DNA of 64,000 nucleotides from Pardosa pseudoannulata (lineage: Eukaryota; Arthropoda; Arachnida; Araneae; Lycosidae), in assembly GCA_032207245.1 (NCBI GenBank), contig CM063500.1, positions 73,406,918 to 73,470,917 on the forward strand, given 5' to 3'. Both the position numbers and the translations under genes were made by a program. Under the pieces are notes generated by a model. The model ran no database searches, had not been told where the DNA came from, and saw only the letters and a program-made list of their open reading frames with translations. Below, one piece after another: positions 1 through 64,000 of this stretch; within the stretch, counting starts at the first letter, position 1, and each line of letters begins with the position of its first letter.

Positions 1-191
1 GGTAGAGAACTTATAGCTTTTTCTAGATATTTTAAAGACCAAATTTAAAAATATGTAATTCATAAGAAACTTTTCGTCACAATCTCGAGGTTCACCTTAC
101 TTATATTTATAATTTTTACAGCCATTGTTTGTAGTAATTAAAAAAATAGAAAAAAATGAAAGTTTGAAAAATGTAAAAGACTAAGTTTTGA

Positions 192-275
192 TTGGTTGGT
201 TTACAGAACTACGGTCTATTGTTTTGCCACACGAAGGCTAATGTGATCGGGACCTACTGCTTAAAGTGGTTGGTT
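192..275 (-). repeat. SINE fragment, inverted
   Basis: Shows in reverse the SINE body seen elsewhere in the window (chromosome strand: ggtctattgttttgccacac then gggacctactgcttaaag). It is a 3' part only, without tRNA boxes. Confidence 0.6.
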
Positions 276-434
276 AGCCACCGCATTTGATTCCTATCTC
301 TCCATGTTAACCTATAAAAAAATATTTTGTACTTCCGAGAGGCTTGTAGATTTTTTTAAACAGGTTTTACCCCAAGACATAGAGGAAATTTCTCCGAACT
401 TTTTGGCCAACCACCCAAAATCGGGTTTTTTTTT

Positions 435-471
<37 letters not shown>

Positions 472-1516
472 CAAGGCTTAACTTAAGTGTGTAATTTTAT
501 AGAAATGAAAACTGGAACAAAATTAACATTATTATACAACTTTTAATCACAATATAACATAATTTTTAGCATTATGATCAGTTAAAAGTCAGTTTTAAAT
601 CTTCATCTGTATGATAGAACTTCAAAAATTACCAGAAGAATTAAATAAAAATATATTTTATCTAGGAACCCCGCGTTTTTGTACTTCGCGCAATTGTTGA
701 AGCGTCGCTTCTTGCTTTTTGACCATATTTACTCATTTCATTTTATTAATTTTAATTTTGTATATTTTCTTTTGTATTTTTTAATTCAGTTCACCCTATT
801 TTCTTTTATCCACTATTTAAACGCCAATCTTATTTATCCCTAACGACGTTATCGAGTGAAAAGGTATTTAACTTTTATGATATATATGCAATATTTTAAT
901 TTGTAGATACATTTGTTCTCTTTAAATGATATGGCAAAAACTTAGGTATTTTTCAGCTAGTCCATGTAAGGATAAATCACCATATATGCTTTATTTTTTT
1001 AGATTATATTTCTTAAGTTCACGATAAAAATTAAATGTATATGAAAATGCTACTGCTTTTAATGTAATGAGTTGTTTTATTTTTGAAATTGCTTAAATTG
1101 TTAGTATAGTATAATCTAAAAATAAATACAACTATCATTTAGGAACCTTAACTATCCAGACAGAAGGCTGGCCTCGAAGCAGCCAATCAGATATAAACGT
1201 TCATGAACTGAACAGGCCAAAAAAAGGGATACTGATTAGTAAACAGCTCAGCTTGCTTTAGCAAAATATTTCTATGCAACGTAATTGTACACATTTAAAC
1301 ATTTGCAGGGCCTGATTAAAGCACGAGTTGACTAGGCCTAGGCCCTGGACCCCCTAATTTTAGGGGCTCCCTAAAATTTGGTACTTGATTATTTAATTTA
1401 TTAACAAAATTTGAAAATGTTTTTTGTTAATTCTTCAAGTGATATTTCATGAAACCTTATTCAGAAATTGAATGAAAAACAGTTAAAATGTTGACAATTT
1501 TATCTAAAACACACTT
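276..1516. other. Non-coding stretch with (AAT)n
   Basis: AT-rich. An (AAT)n microsatellite sits at about 436-469. A run reading agggcctgattaaagcac at about 1308 resembles a degraded hAT-type end, but no partner end is clear. No coding signal seen. Confidence 0.4.
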
Positions 1517-1528
1517 CAGTTTAATTAT

Positions 1529-1702
1529 GCGGAACGCTGGCCAATTGGTTAGGGCGTTGATCATCTGTACCGGAGTACGTGGGTTCGAATCTCACTTTGG
1601 CATGGATGTTCGTAGCCGTTCGGAATTGTCTTTAAGCAGAAGATTCCGGTCTCATTAGACCTCGTGTGCATAACACTAGACCGTACCGCTCCAAACCAAA
1701 CC
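1529..1702 (+). repeat. tRNA-derived SINE, full length, with target site duplication
   Basis: Pol III promoter-like boxes are visible: A box tggccaattgg at 1538 and B box ggttcgaatct at 1582. A family-specific body (ggtctcattag..ctcgtgtg) follows, then a tail of repeated ccaaacc. A perfect 12-bp target duplication (cagtttaattat) lies at 1517-1528 and 1702-1713, showing LINE-mediated insertion. At least three sister copies occur in the window. Confidence 0.85.
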
Positions 1703-1713
1703 AGTTTAATTAT

Positions 1714-3120
1714 TTATCTTATATATAGCATTTATATTATATATTTTATAATATAAAAATTAGTAATAATTTAAAAATTTCAGCCAGTTATAAAGAAATA
1801 TTAGCCCTTTTTATTATATTTTTGAAACAGATACAATTGTTATTTGCTTAAGAATTTTATTATTTTATTATTTTTTTTCTCTTATTAATTTTGTCTTAAA
1901 ATCTACGAATAGCTATTATTTGTTAATGTTGCCTATGCTATTTTATTTTATTTTTTTTATATAAAAACTTAATTGCAAATGTTACAGTTTACATACTCGA
2001 CGATGTACAAATTTTTGGCATTCGACTGTACTATGTAAACAAATGTAAACAAAAAAAATTAATTTAAACTTTCCTCCAAAAATATTCGTTTGTATCCTCT
2101 TTTATAAATTAATTTTTTTTGCCTTGAAAGGAGGGTAGGGGGGGGGCAAAGACTACCAAGCTCTGGGTCCAACTTTAATATTTGTTTAACATGTTTAGGT
2201 ATATTTCCCTGTTACAGTCTAATTATCCCCTAATTAGACAACGCGTTGTTTACTCATAATTTTTTATGAGAACGTCCTCACCTCCTCGCTTCCTTGATAG
2301 CTGGAGTGTATGAAATTTTTGTTTTTATCACTTTTTGCCTAGAGGCCTAAATTTATGTTTTGTTCTGCTTACGTTCGGAGGTTAAAGTGAAGACCTTACT
2401 CTTCGCTAAGTACTCTGTTAAACTCAATTTCCTTGACCTTGACTTTGCTTAGCAGAGTGGGTGGCTTGTTCGTTTGTGTATCGTGGAGGTAGTATTACTT
2501 TTGTCTCATGTCTGGTTCATTGTTTTTAAGTTGATTTAAGTTTTGTTGACCATTAAATACGCCAATTGTTTCATTTCCTTATAGTTATGTTTGCTAAATT
2601 TAAAAGCATAGTTTATATCTTATGTTAGTAATAATTAAATTGAGTTGTATACTTTTAGACCGTGGTTGTTTATGTTGTCATCTCGAGCCATTTTTATTTA
2701 CCATTGCATTGAGTTAACATATTAGAATTACTATCTCCCGGAGGTAACATTATTTACTTCGATAATTACTTTTTAGTTATTACCCCAATATTTTAGTCTG
2801 TTACAGGCTTTTTTTTAGCGCAATATAATCATATCTTTATTACATATAATATCGTTATATGTAACTTCGAGTGACTGTTTTTTTTACAATATTTTGTTTT
2901 TGAATATCTAGAATTTTTTTTTTATCTCTGACGTGTTGAAAAATTATAAAAAAGAATTGCAATTTAATGTCATATTAGGTACGATATTACATGTGGATAA
3001 ATCATATAAACATTAAAAGATAAAAATTTATTATTCGTATTAATAGTATTTTTCAATTATATTTTGGACTAATAATGTCAAACAGTTAAAAGTAGGCATT
3101 TGTATAATATTTTAAAATCT
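1714..3120. other. AT-rich non-coding stretch
   Basis: No coding frame or recognisable element seen. A G-rich run (about 2132-2147) and scattered T-runs are the only notable points. Confidence 0.4.
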
Positions 3121-3287
3121 ACTATAGAGCAATTTGTCACAACGTCACGAACTACTAGAATGTCCTTCACATTCATTTTCATGTTTACAATAGCCAATAG
3201 ACAAACAATAAACTGCCCTTCCGTTTGACACTGAAGACAGAATTGTCATAAGTTGAGGTATGCTCTGCTGTGTGAAATCGCCGTTTT
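3121..3287 (+). repeat. Diverged direct repeat, copy 1
   Basis: About 165 bp starting tagagcaatttgt and containing gcccttccgtttga. It is repeated with substitutions and small gaps at 3886-4052, about 765 bp downstream. The copies probably belong to one degraded element or to a segmental duplication. Confidence 0.6.
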
Positions 3288-3885
3288 CAGTTTTGAACAA
3301 AATTCAAATTGCATCTTAAGATGTAGTTTTAATTTTGTTCAAATTTATGTACATATATATGTGTGTGTGTGTGTGTATGTAATATATCAAAATTATTTTA
3401 CTTTAATATCTCTTAAAAATTCTCCTTTTTCCATTCTTATTCCTTCAAATCTATTTTCTCAGCTATAAAATATCGTAATTAAAAGAGTGTCCTGGACTTA
3501 AAATTCTTCCAGCCCATTTTCCAAAGTTTTATCTGCAACAGATGCAAATTTTCTGCCCAATCTCCATATTTTTTGGCTGTCCCCGGTTCATTTTTCAATG
3601 ATCTAAGCTCTATTTTTTATTAATAACGCAAACTAGGCTACTTTCTCTGGGAAAGATTTCCTCTCCGTCTAGCTCTGGAGTCCAACACTGTTCCATCTCG
3701 TGTTACGAAGTTCATTCTGTCTTTGACTGTGAAAAACGTGAAGTTCTCTTAACTAAATTAAAATTTTAAGTTCTACTCGGACTTGGGCTTCTCTTCAACC
3801 TGCCACGACTGACGATCTTCAATTACTTTAGCTGTCTAGATTAGTTAGATTTCTCCTTGTCCAGTAGCCCGGACAAGTAAATTCA

Positions 3886-4052
3886 ATAGAGCAATTTGTA
3901 GCAAAATCTTGAATTACTATAATGCCCTTCCTATTCATTTTCTTATTTACAATAGACAAACAATAAATTGCCCTTCCGTTTGAAACTAAAGCGAGAATGT
4001 CATAAGTTGAGATGTGTCCTGCTGCTTGAAATCCCCTTATAGATGCTGCAAC
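3886..4052 (+). repeat. Diverged direct repeat, copy 2
   Basis: Second copy of the 165-bp repeat, sharing caataaattgcccttccgt and gtcataagttgag with copy 1. Confidence 0.6.
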
Positions 4053-4129
4053 TTAATTCAATGTGACCGGCAGCTTAATTTTCATCGTGGTTACATTTTT
4101 ATACATGTAATGATTATTTTTAACCTAAA

Positions 4130-4460
4130 AAACTAACCCGCGTGATTATAAGTGTCCACGATTATATTTCCTATTACCAAATTTTCTTTCATATATTTCC
4201 ACAACACACCTTGGCCTCCAATCATGCCATTCTCTTTCAAACATGCTTCAACACACATTTTACGGCAAAACATCTCCCAGTCGGTTACCGTATGGGAACT
4301 GACCTTCAGTTCATCCATAATGTAATCGTTGGAACATTTCTGATACCACATTTGTGTAATTTGTAGAATCGGACTAGCCGGCATGTTTCTCCATCAAACC
4401 AGGAACCCTTTCTCACACTTCTTTAACAATTTTGATTCTATCCACACAATAATTATGGGC
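4130..4460 (-). pseudogene. Merlin / ISXO2-like transposase fragment
   Basis: The minus-strand frame reads SSHTVTDWEMFCRKMCVEAC then IGGQGV, which I recognise as the N-terminal part and start of the DDE core (TV.DW..FCREVC...IGGPG) of Merlin/IS1016 transposases. After GGQGV the expected VEIDESKFGKRKY motif has degenerated to KYMKENLVIGNII, so the first catalytic Asp is lost. Upstream in the same frame is CEKGFLV, matching VRKGSWF. It is a decayed fragment of about 110 codons. Confidence 0.6.
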
Positions 4461-4714
4461 GCTACCATATTCACTCCGACTAGAGTCACGGGTGAATATG
4501 ACGATCTTCAGAATCACTGTCACGCGTCTGGATTATGTCGGCCAAGTGACTATTTGATACCATGACTTTTTCAAGTAGAGCTACTTGTACTTTATTAGAG
4601 AATGTGCACAAGACGTCAGGTGCAGCAAAAATTGCAGTTCTACGTCCTCGTTGGCAAAACATTTGAATTGGTTGTGCTTGTTATTGGGGTTTTAATTTTG
4701 TCAATTATCTGAAA

Positions 4715-4893
4715 ATGCTAACAAGCTTTTGTACGTATAGCTGTACTAAGCGTTTCTAAAAAGGTGAAAATATTGGATTTTATTGCTTTCCTAAAGATCC
4801 TACATTGCGAATGCTTTGGATAAAAGCTTTTGAAAAGGCAAGACTGGACTCCAAGTTCTTCTTCGAGAATTTGTGACAAACATTTTCAGAATG
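4715..4893 (+). pseudogene. THAP-domain (C2CH zinc finger) exon-like fragment, broken
   Basis: The frame from ATG 4715 reads FCTYSCTKRF, stop, KGENIGFYCFPKDPTLRMLW then IKAFEKARLD. This matches the THAP pattern C-x4-C..., FPKDP.LR..WI.A. The SRIC..HF histidine part follows in another frame (SRICDKHFQNG). One stop and one frameshift break it. A gtaata donor-like site follows at 4894. It may derive from a THAP gene or a P-element-type transposase. Confidence 0.5.
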
Positions 4894-6342
4894 GTAATAA
4901 AATGCTAGCCTTACTGTAATGTAATAGATTATATAAAATTATTATGCTCTAAGAATTTTTTTTTTATTATTTTTTTTTCATATTTCTAATGTATTTTCTA
5001 TGCTTTAGTGAGAAGTATTATACTTATAAATGTAATTATTTTTTGTCCTTAAAATGATCAGATTTTGCACATTTTTATTAGATTTTTACTTATGTAATAG
5101 TTTATTGTTTCTGTCAACATAATCAAAGTAGTTATACTTGATTAGGATACTTAAAAGTACTGTGTAAAGTGTTTAATTTTTTTTAAAAAAAGATATAATT
5201 TCGTGCGCGCTAAAAAAAATCTATTTTGAATTACTTGGCAAGTTTCTCATGTTTCTTTTCCTTCCCTTAAATAAAATTTAGTTTTATTGTATACGTGATC
5301 CACATCGAAGCTGATAAGATACAAGTAAAACGAGCAATATTTTGCCAACGAAAAGTTGAGTTGTAGACAGCACTCGTAGTTGTTTACAAACATGCACTTT
5401 ATATCTGCACCCAGAGACGTGCATGTGCGTTCAACGTGCAGTGTCTGTCTGATGTTTAATTCCCAGAGACAAGTCTGGTTTTGCTAAGTTTCGCTTCTGC
5501 TAAATTTACATACGTGCAACACCTATTTTCGCATATACAAGTGTTTTCGGCATGCGATTATAGAACCTTGGGTGGGGTAGATGATAAATACAAGCGTGAT
5601 CACTAATTAAATTGAACACTTACATTTTTATGAAATAAAAGATATTTAAGGTATTAATGTCAGCGATAAAATAGTGTTTACTGCATATTTTTACTGGTTT
5701 CTATAATTATGTTTATGCTTATTACACAAAAGAGTGTTTAATGATTAAAAAATAAGATAACGGTGTGTTTTAAAATAAAGATTTTTTGGTAAATTGTAAA
5801 AAATATGTTACGAATTATACTCTTTGCCTCTTGTAAAGTTTTTAATTATATACATGAAACGGATATTAATTTTGTTGAATATTCGGAATATATGTAACAG
5901 GGAAATTATAGTTAAGCCCATATTATTTTTAATTGCCCGAGCTTACTGGGCAAATGGTTGTAGCACCATGACAAAAACTGTGAGTCCGTGGTGGAACTTA
6001 ACTTTTAATTAAGATCTAGAAAATATACGTCAAGAATATTCTGGGCATGTTGTTAAAAGTTATCAATTTTTTATCATATTCACATGTAAAATTTTAGATG
6101 AAAAAAAATATCTGTTCTTTCACACTTTAGAAAAAAGAACATTTTATTAAAATATTTTGAAAAATGTTTGCAGAATGCAAGAAAGTGCCAGAAATTTAGT
6201 CTTCCATTGTTATCCCTTTTCCCCTTTTCCATTAATGTCTGTTAATACATAATCTGATTTTCAGATACAGTTTATTTTACAAATGTATGAAAAATAAATA
6301 CTGATGTTTAAAATATTTATCACAATTCTTCTTTATTTTCAG
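4894..6342. other. Upstream region of the SLC46-like gene
   Basis: AT-rich and non-coding as far as I can see. Because the first coding exon is preceded by an acceptor at 6342, a 5' UTR exon and promoter should lie here or further upstream. I could not place them. Confidence 0.4.
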
Positions 6343-6346
6343 AAAA

Positions 6347-36262
<29,916 letters not shown>

Positions 36263-37911
36263 GGTATTTTATGCTTCTAAACTGTGATCAGCAAATTAAG
36301 AATTGTTTTTATACGATATTATGGTTGTCTATTTTATCTCAAGTGCGATTTTTTTATTATAATCATATTCTTTTAGTGATATTTTTAAACTATTTAGGAT
36401 TAATTACTATAAAAAGCTAAATTTCTTAGCTTAAATATTTTTATAGCTTTATTTTTAAAAAATGCTTGGTTATTGTTAAGATATTTTTCATTTTTTTATT
36501 AAAAAAAATACTTGTTGACTTTTATAGCATGTTATTATTATTTAATGATACATATTGGTTAGTTGTGAAAATGCTTGAAATATCAATAATCGGAAATTAA
36601 TGAAAATTTGATAAATTTATCAAAAAATCTTCGGGAGAAAGCAATCAAGTAACTGAAAATAAATGAAACAATTATATATTGATTTTGTAATCTATTTGCA
36701 AATAATCTGCTTTTATTATGTTAAATCATTTTACTTTTCTTGGAATGAACAAACTGGTAAAAGGAATTATCTTTTAATAGAAGTGACTCTTTTGGAGTAT
36801 TTAATGATGTGTAGTCAATGTTCATAAAGTGAACTGACTAAAAAACCCACTTTTGAGTACAGTTGTTATTTTACGAATTTAATGTAGCACTTTGCTAACT
36901 TTTGCTACAGTGGTAAAATTATTTTTATAATTATTTTCATTACCATAGCCTGAATTATGATGACCTCTCTTTTTTGAGCACTTTTTCACTTTTAGTTTTT
37001 TTTTTAAATAATTAGAATTTTTTACATTCAACGATGATACATGTAGACCTTCTCCTAACATGGTGCAAGAAGTCAGGAGTGCTTTAAATTTAGTACCCCA
37101 CTGTAACAAGAGAGTCTGTTCTCTGACAAATTCCTCCATTGATTCAAAAATTAATTTTACCTACTTAAGAATCTCTAACTCAGAATAGAACTAAAAGTGA
37201 CTTAAACACTATATTTTTTTAATACGTAAAGCAAATTTATCATTTTGTCAACAGGACTGTATCAATGAATTTTGTTTAATGTATATTTCTTTTATGACAA
37301 TGTAGTAGAATTTAGTAAAAAAAGTAATATGTTAGTTTATTTTTATGCTTAGCGTTATTATAAATGTATATTTAATCCAACTTTCTTTTGTAGATTAAAG
37401 TTTGATGTACTTTAAAAGTTCTGTTTTTTAATGATATAATATATTGTAATATATTATTTTAAAATGATATTTATATAAAGAGCATAAAATATAACAAAAA
37501 ATTTTAAGGTGTTGGATATTTGATACTAGTCAAGGGAGCTCTGAATGTTTCATAAAATCACTGTTTCATCCCTGTCATTTACATTATGAAAATATCATTT
37601 CCCCTCGGACATTCAGGTTAACTAAAATTTTTGGTTTATAATATTCTCTTTGTGTTACCATTCCATATAAAATGATAAAGATCTGTTTCTATTCAGTGAT
37701 ATTTGTAACATTGCTATTATAATTATTTTATAATAAAAGATATGTAATCATGTTTAAGAGTTAAACATTTTTCATACAAGGATATACATATATGTAATAA
37801 ATAAAAATTAGTTTTTTTAGTTACATAAAAAAGTGTCCATGTTGTAGTCTGCTTAACAACATTACTATTGACCATTTAACTTTGTAAGTCTATTCCAAAA
37901 GATGTAATTTA
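36263..37911 (+). other. Probable 3' UTR and downstream flank of the SLC46-like gene
   Basis: AT-rich sequence without a credible coding frame or transposon ends. Candidate AATAAA polyadenylation signals on the plus strand are at 36658, 37732 and 37796. Which one is used cannot be told from sequence. A Tc1-type MITE begins at 37912, so the transcript probably ends before it. Confidence 0.4.
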
Positions 37912-38590
37912 CACTCAAGAGCCAAAACATTATGACCATCTGTCAATAATGAGTTGGCCCACCTTTGGTGTGCAACACAGCTTTAACCTGCTTTGGCATG
38001 GATGCCAAGTCCTTGGTAGATGGCCGGAGACAGATTGTACCAGATGTTTTACCAGGCAATTCTCTCCCACTGATCCATGGCCCAGTGTAGGCACAGTTGG
38101 CAATGACGCTTGGAGAGCAAAGGCACACAAGTGAGACATTTGTTGCATAGCCTTATATCCAACAGTGTTCGCTGAACAGGTATTGGGTTGTCCGCTGAGC
38201 CACTGTCTGGCTCCGATTTTGCTTCACCATGCGAGACAGTCTCTGACCTTTTTCTTTGATAGCGTGTGGATGTCCAACACCATGTCATCTACTGCTGGTT
38301 TCACCATCATTCAGACACTTTGCATAAGTACTAACAACTATAGATCGCGAACAACTCACGAGTCGCAAAGTTTCAAAAATACTTGTTTCGAGCCATTACA
38401 ATCTACCCTGTATCAAAATCGCTTAGATCTGCAGCCTTTCCCATTCACACAGAAGTAAGTGAAAGAATGATTATTTAGACATTCTAGCAGCAGGTAAATA
38501 CCACTTCCACCTGATCACATGCCTTCCATGTCATCCAGGTGAGTTCATTGCAAAATGTAGGGGTGGTCATAATGTTTTGGCTCTTGAGTG
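37912..38590 (-). mobile_element. Tc1/mariner-type MITE (cactcaagagccaaaacatt ends)
   Basis: Near-perfect inverted ends of about 27 bp (cactcaagagccaaaacatt.. / ..aatgttttggctcttgagtg), flanked by TA at 37910-37911 and 38591-38592. 679 bp. The minus strand keeps scraps of transposase-like sequence, so it is probably an internally deleted Tc1 element. It lies between the two convergent genes. Confidence 0.87.
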
Positions 38591-38690
38591 TATGTACATT
38601 TATATAGAAACCAAGATTTAAGTTTTCTAAATTAAACCTTGGTGGCTAAGCTAAGATTTTTTTTTCTAAACCATGTGTTTAGTTTGGAGC

Positions 38691-38815
38691 ATTACTGTCA
38701 GTTTTTTGTACCACAACACAAAAGTTAAATAAAACTGGGGACCTACTACTTTAAGCTAATCTAAAAGGTTATAAACATTTATACCAACAGCAGGATTCAA
38801 TTCCACAGGCAGAAA
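38691..38815 (-). repeat. SINE fragment, inverted and diverged
   Basis: In reverse it shows the B-box-like ggaattgaatcc, the gtccccagt.. version of the family body and the gctccaaact tail. It has many substitutions and is older than the copies at 10 kb. Confidence 0.6.
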
Positions 38816-39118
38816 TAAAACCTTATATTTTAATGCCATATTTTGCAGTTTTTCATAATTGTTTATAATGCTGAAAATTTGACACCTAAAAAGTACTGAA
38901 AATTTAAAAATAATATTTCTTTAATCTTTAAAAGTAACCCTTTTTGTATGAATATGTCTATTTGCTTAACTATTTCTATCTACTGTAATTTAAGGGTACA
39001 GAAGAAAGAAAATAAAATCCTTTTTTTTTCAGTGCATAAATTCAAAATCTTACAACAGTAACTGATGCAGGTAGGTATCTTAAAATTTAAATGTTAATAA
39101 TAGTTTTACTACATAGAA

Positions 39119-39711
39119 CAGGGTTTCCGCTTTTTTTCCAGAACAAAAATTAAGGACTTTCTAAGGATCAAAGTAACTTTTTATAAGGATTTACTTGAAA
39201 TACATGACATAACGTCATAAACCCTACTTCCTGAGGAACATATTTTAATGATTTTGAACCTGACAAGGTATGTTCAATAAGTGCCCTACAATATTTCAGA
39301 ATTAAGTTTTTAAAATATATATATATACTAGTTGATTATACCCAATGTTGCCTGGGAAAAAAGAAAGTTCAACTTTTCTAGTACGTTCAGTGCAAGGAAA
39401 ATTAAACTTCCATAAATAACTGAAATATCTACAAACCTCCATCTTCCATGCTTCATGTAATTAAAATCTGCATGACTGTTAACTGTTAGGAATAGGCAGC
39501 TGACTTTATACTTTAAACCTTTTAAGTGTACAAAAGATTATTTATTTGTCGGCACATGACGGCATTGGATCTTATTGATGGAGAAAATGATCATGTAGCA
39601 ATTTAAAAATTAAGGAGTTTCTAAGGACCTTTAATAGAAATTAAGTAGTTTAAAGGGCCCTTGAAAATGAAAACTAAAATTAAGGAGTTCTTAAGGACCG
39701 TGGGAACCCTG
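39119..39711. mobile_element. Shorter relative of the cagggttcccac element, opposite orientation
   Basis: Ends cagggtttccgc / gtgggaaccctg with sub-terminal aattaaggagtt words that are the reverse of those in 19102-20213. About 590 bp, with a small TA run inside. No coding capacity. Confidence 0.65.
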
Positions 39712-40145
39712 CAGAAAGTTAAAAATATGAATTTTTTCAAGTACTACTTTGAATATTAATTAAAGGGAAATTCAGTTTGTTTTAATCCTGATGGATTAGA
39801 TTGACAATCCAGTTTTCTGTCTTTGAATTAAATTTTTTGTAAGGTATTATTTTCCATACTGCACACAATCATATATTTGTACAAACAAATTTTATTTATA
39901 CACATACAATGCAACAAAAATATTTATGACATTATTAAATGCTTTAGATTGGTAAGTGATCAATGTTGGATAGCATGAAAAGTATTTGCAAAAATAAATC
40001 TGTGGGTTCCAAAATACATCTCATTGAGTGATGAGTATGGAATAAAGATAAAGGGAGGCCTGCAAAAATAATATGCTTTATGCTATTCTCTTAGTAATGA
40101 TCATCTGTATGGCACTCTTATAATGAAAATAGTCTACATTTTTAA

Positions 40146-40388
40146 CTCTTTCCCTGGCGTAGGCGTGATAACATGCCGAGACAAATCCAAATCTTTCCTG
40201 GCAAAGGCGTGTTTTCACGTTTGGCATTTTTTATTTCAATGCATGCTTTTCAGCTATTTAATTGTTAAATTGCCTGCCAGACCAAGGCAGAATTTTTAGC
40301 CCTCGTGTTGCAAAAAGGTACACAGTAGCACTCCAAACCAAACCAAACCAAGGTAGGATTTAAATACTCCCTGCCGCCAGGGAAAGGG
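40146..40388. mobile_element. TTAA-flanked piggyBac-like MITE containing a SINE 3' end
   Basis: Flanked by ttaa at 40142-40145 and 40389-40392. Ends ctctttccctggcg / cgccagggaaaggg form 14-bp inverted repeats with one mismatch. 243 bp. A SINE tail (agccctcgtgttgcaaaaag to ccaaaccaaacca, about 40298-40351) lies inside, so a SINE fragment was captured or inserted. Confidence 0.75.
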
Positions 40389-40877
40389 TTAAGATACAAA
40401 ATTGGTGTGAAGACCAAAATATAAAGGAACTTCTGTGTTAGAAACATTTTAATTCTAAATATTAATTTTTCTATAAATTGATTTTTGCAAATAAGGTACT
40501 TAAGTTGTTTAAGCAAATGTTTCACTGCTTAATACTAACAAAGAAAAGAAGTGTAGATGTAATTATAAAAATTTTATGTTGCACATCAGTCATTTATTAT
40601 CAAAATTAGTTAAGTGTACTTCAAAGATTTTACCTTTCTTAAAATATGCAAATCTCAAAAATTATTTTTTTTAGGTATGAGGCAAGACAGACTTATAATA
40701 GAAATTAATCAATATAACTTCAGTAAATAACTATAATATTGATTTCCTGAGAACTATTGGTAACTTTTCTGAAAAGTTTTTTTTTTTTTAATATTTTAAG
40801 TGTATATACAAATATTTAAAAAAACTTATTTTATTGATTCCATTTATATACAATTATTTACTTCTAGTAACATTTTT

Positions 40878-63157
<22,280 letters not shown>

Positions 63158-63760
63158 CTAAAAAAGAATATGAAAAGTAAGTATCATAATTTTGAAGAAA
63201 TAAAATTTATGGGAATACAATATGGTAACATTGAAATAAATAAATACATTATTTCAATACTGATTAACATGCAGAAAACTCAGCTGAAATTTCTCCAAAA
63301 AGAAGAACTAAATCAAATTACAAATTTTAATGCTGAAATGCTTAAAAATTTTGGTTTTTGAATTTTAGTTTTGCTAAAATGGCATTCTGAGTTATTTAAT
63401 ATTTCATCTACATTGAAATATAAAGATAGAAAATTAGAAAAAAAATGAAACAAAATCATTATAATTTTGAAGGGATTTAAAAAATAATAAATAAATAAAT
63501 TTGATTTTAAGAAAAAAAAAAGGATAAATCCTTAAATGAATAATTTTTAATTTCAAAAGGTTAACCCAATTAATTAAATTTATAATGGGAACTGTGAAAC
63601 TTTCTGAGTACAGATTACAGTGAGGTTAATTAACGGTTAATGACTGATTAAGTTGTATATATTTTTTAAATAAATAAAGTAGAAATTTAGTTCGCATGTA
63701 GGTAACTATGAAGGTATTCCTTTAAGCAAACAGAAAGTACATAAACAGATTTCCTTGGTA
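63158..63760. other. 5' part of window-edge NAA35 intron
   Basis: AT-rich; no exon with acceptor and donor in a usable phase was seen. Upstream NAA35 exons must lie past the window end. Confidence 0.5.
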
Positions 63761-63780
63761 TGTGTGTATGTATGTATGTA

Positions 63781-63851
<71 letters not shown>
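63761..63851. repeat. (TG)n/(TA)n microsatellite
   Basis: tatg and TG repeats followed by about 30 TA units. Reading frames over it are artefacts. Confidence 0.93.
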
Positions 63852-63855
<4 letters not shown>

Positions 63856-64000
63856 TTTTCCAATACACTTTTTAGTATACTCACACTTAAGGATATTTTA
63901 ATGTAAATGATTGTACTGTGACTGTTTAGTAATATACTTTTTAAATATACCAAAACTATTAAAAAAATACAAGTTTGGTGACATTTTGGTATCCATCAAT

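Noticed and set aside
1529..1602. Functional tRNA gene at the SINE head
   Set aside because: A and B boxes are present, but I see no complete cloverleaf. It continues into the SINE body and is flanked by a target duplication.
1308..2170. Possible hAT-type ends (agggcctgatt ... ctctgggtcc)
   Set aside because: The ends do not pair convincingly and no target duplication is seen. A SINE sits in the middle.

Overview
This is an AT-rich, intron-rich, transposon-packed nuclear window from an animal. There is no operon structure, ribosome binding site or CRISPR array. The style fits an arthropod, and a spider or other chelicerate is my best guess: very low GC, long (TA)n arrays, tRNA-derived SINEs, and a mix of Tc1/mariner, pogo, hAT, piggyBac-like, Merlin and BEL/Pao remnants. 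Nothing in the sequence proves the lineage. Two host genes are well supported, both reconstructed from exons with GT/AG borders and matching phases.

Gene 1 (plus strand, 6347 to 36262) is a complete six-exon SLC46-type major facilitator transporter of 480 codons (proton-coupled folate transporter / SLC46A3 relatives). Its five introns are 3 to 7.5 kb and full of mobile elements. Gene 2 (minus strand, 63157 down to 40878) is the 3' part of NAA35/Mak10, the auxiliary subunit of the NatC N-terminal acetyltransferase. Ten consecutive exons give 434 residues plus the stop; the N-terminal exons lie beyond position 64000. The genes converge, with about 4.6 kb between their stop codons. Nothing suggests a shared function.

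Layout: 1-6.3 kb, SINEs plus Merlin and THAP remnants. 6.3-36.3 kb, transporter gene; introns hold hAT MITEs, a 138-bp tandem array, SINEs, BEL/Pao and Tc1 elements, an RNase H LINE split by a nearly intact hAT transposon, a foldback structure and (TA)n arrays. 36.3-40.9 kb, intergenic MITEs and a SINE. 40.9-63.2 kb, NAA35 exons separated by pogo-like elements, a second LINE split by a TTAA-flanked element, a mariner with unusually long inverted repeats, a piggyBac-like remnant and tandem repeats. The last 0.8 kb is intron.

I found no convincing new multi-gene system. The most informative signals are the dated nested insertions with perfect target duplications, five different elements bounded on both sides by (TA)n, a foldback with arms of about 330 bp, and a SINE family with perfect 12-15 bp target duplications. 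All identifications rest on reading translated motifs and repeat ends by eye; no database search was possible.
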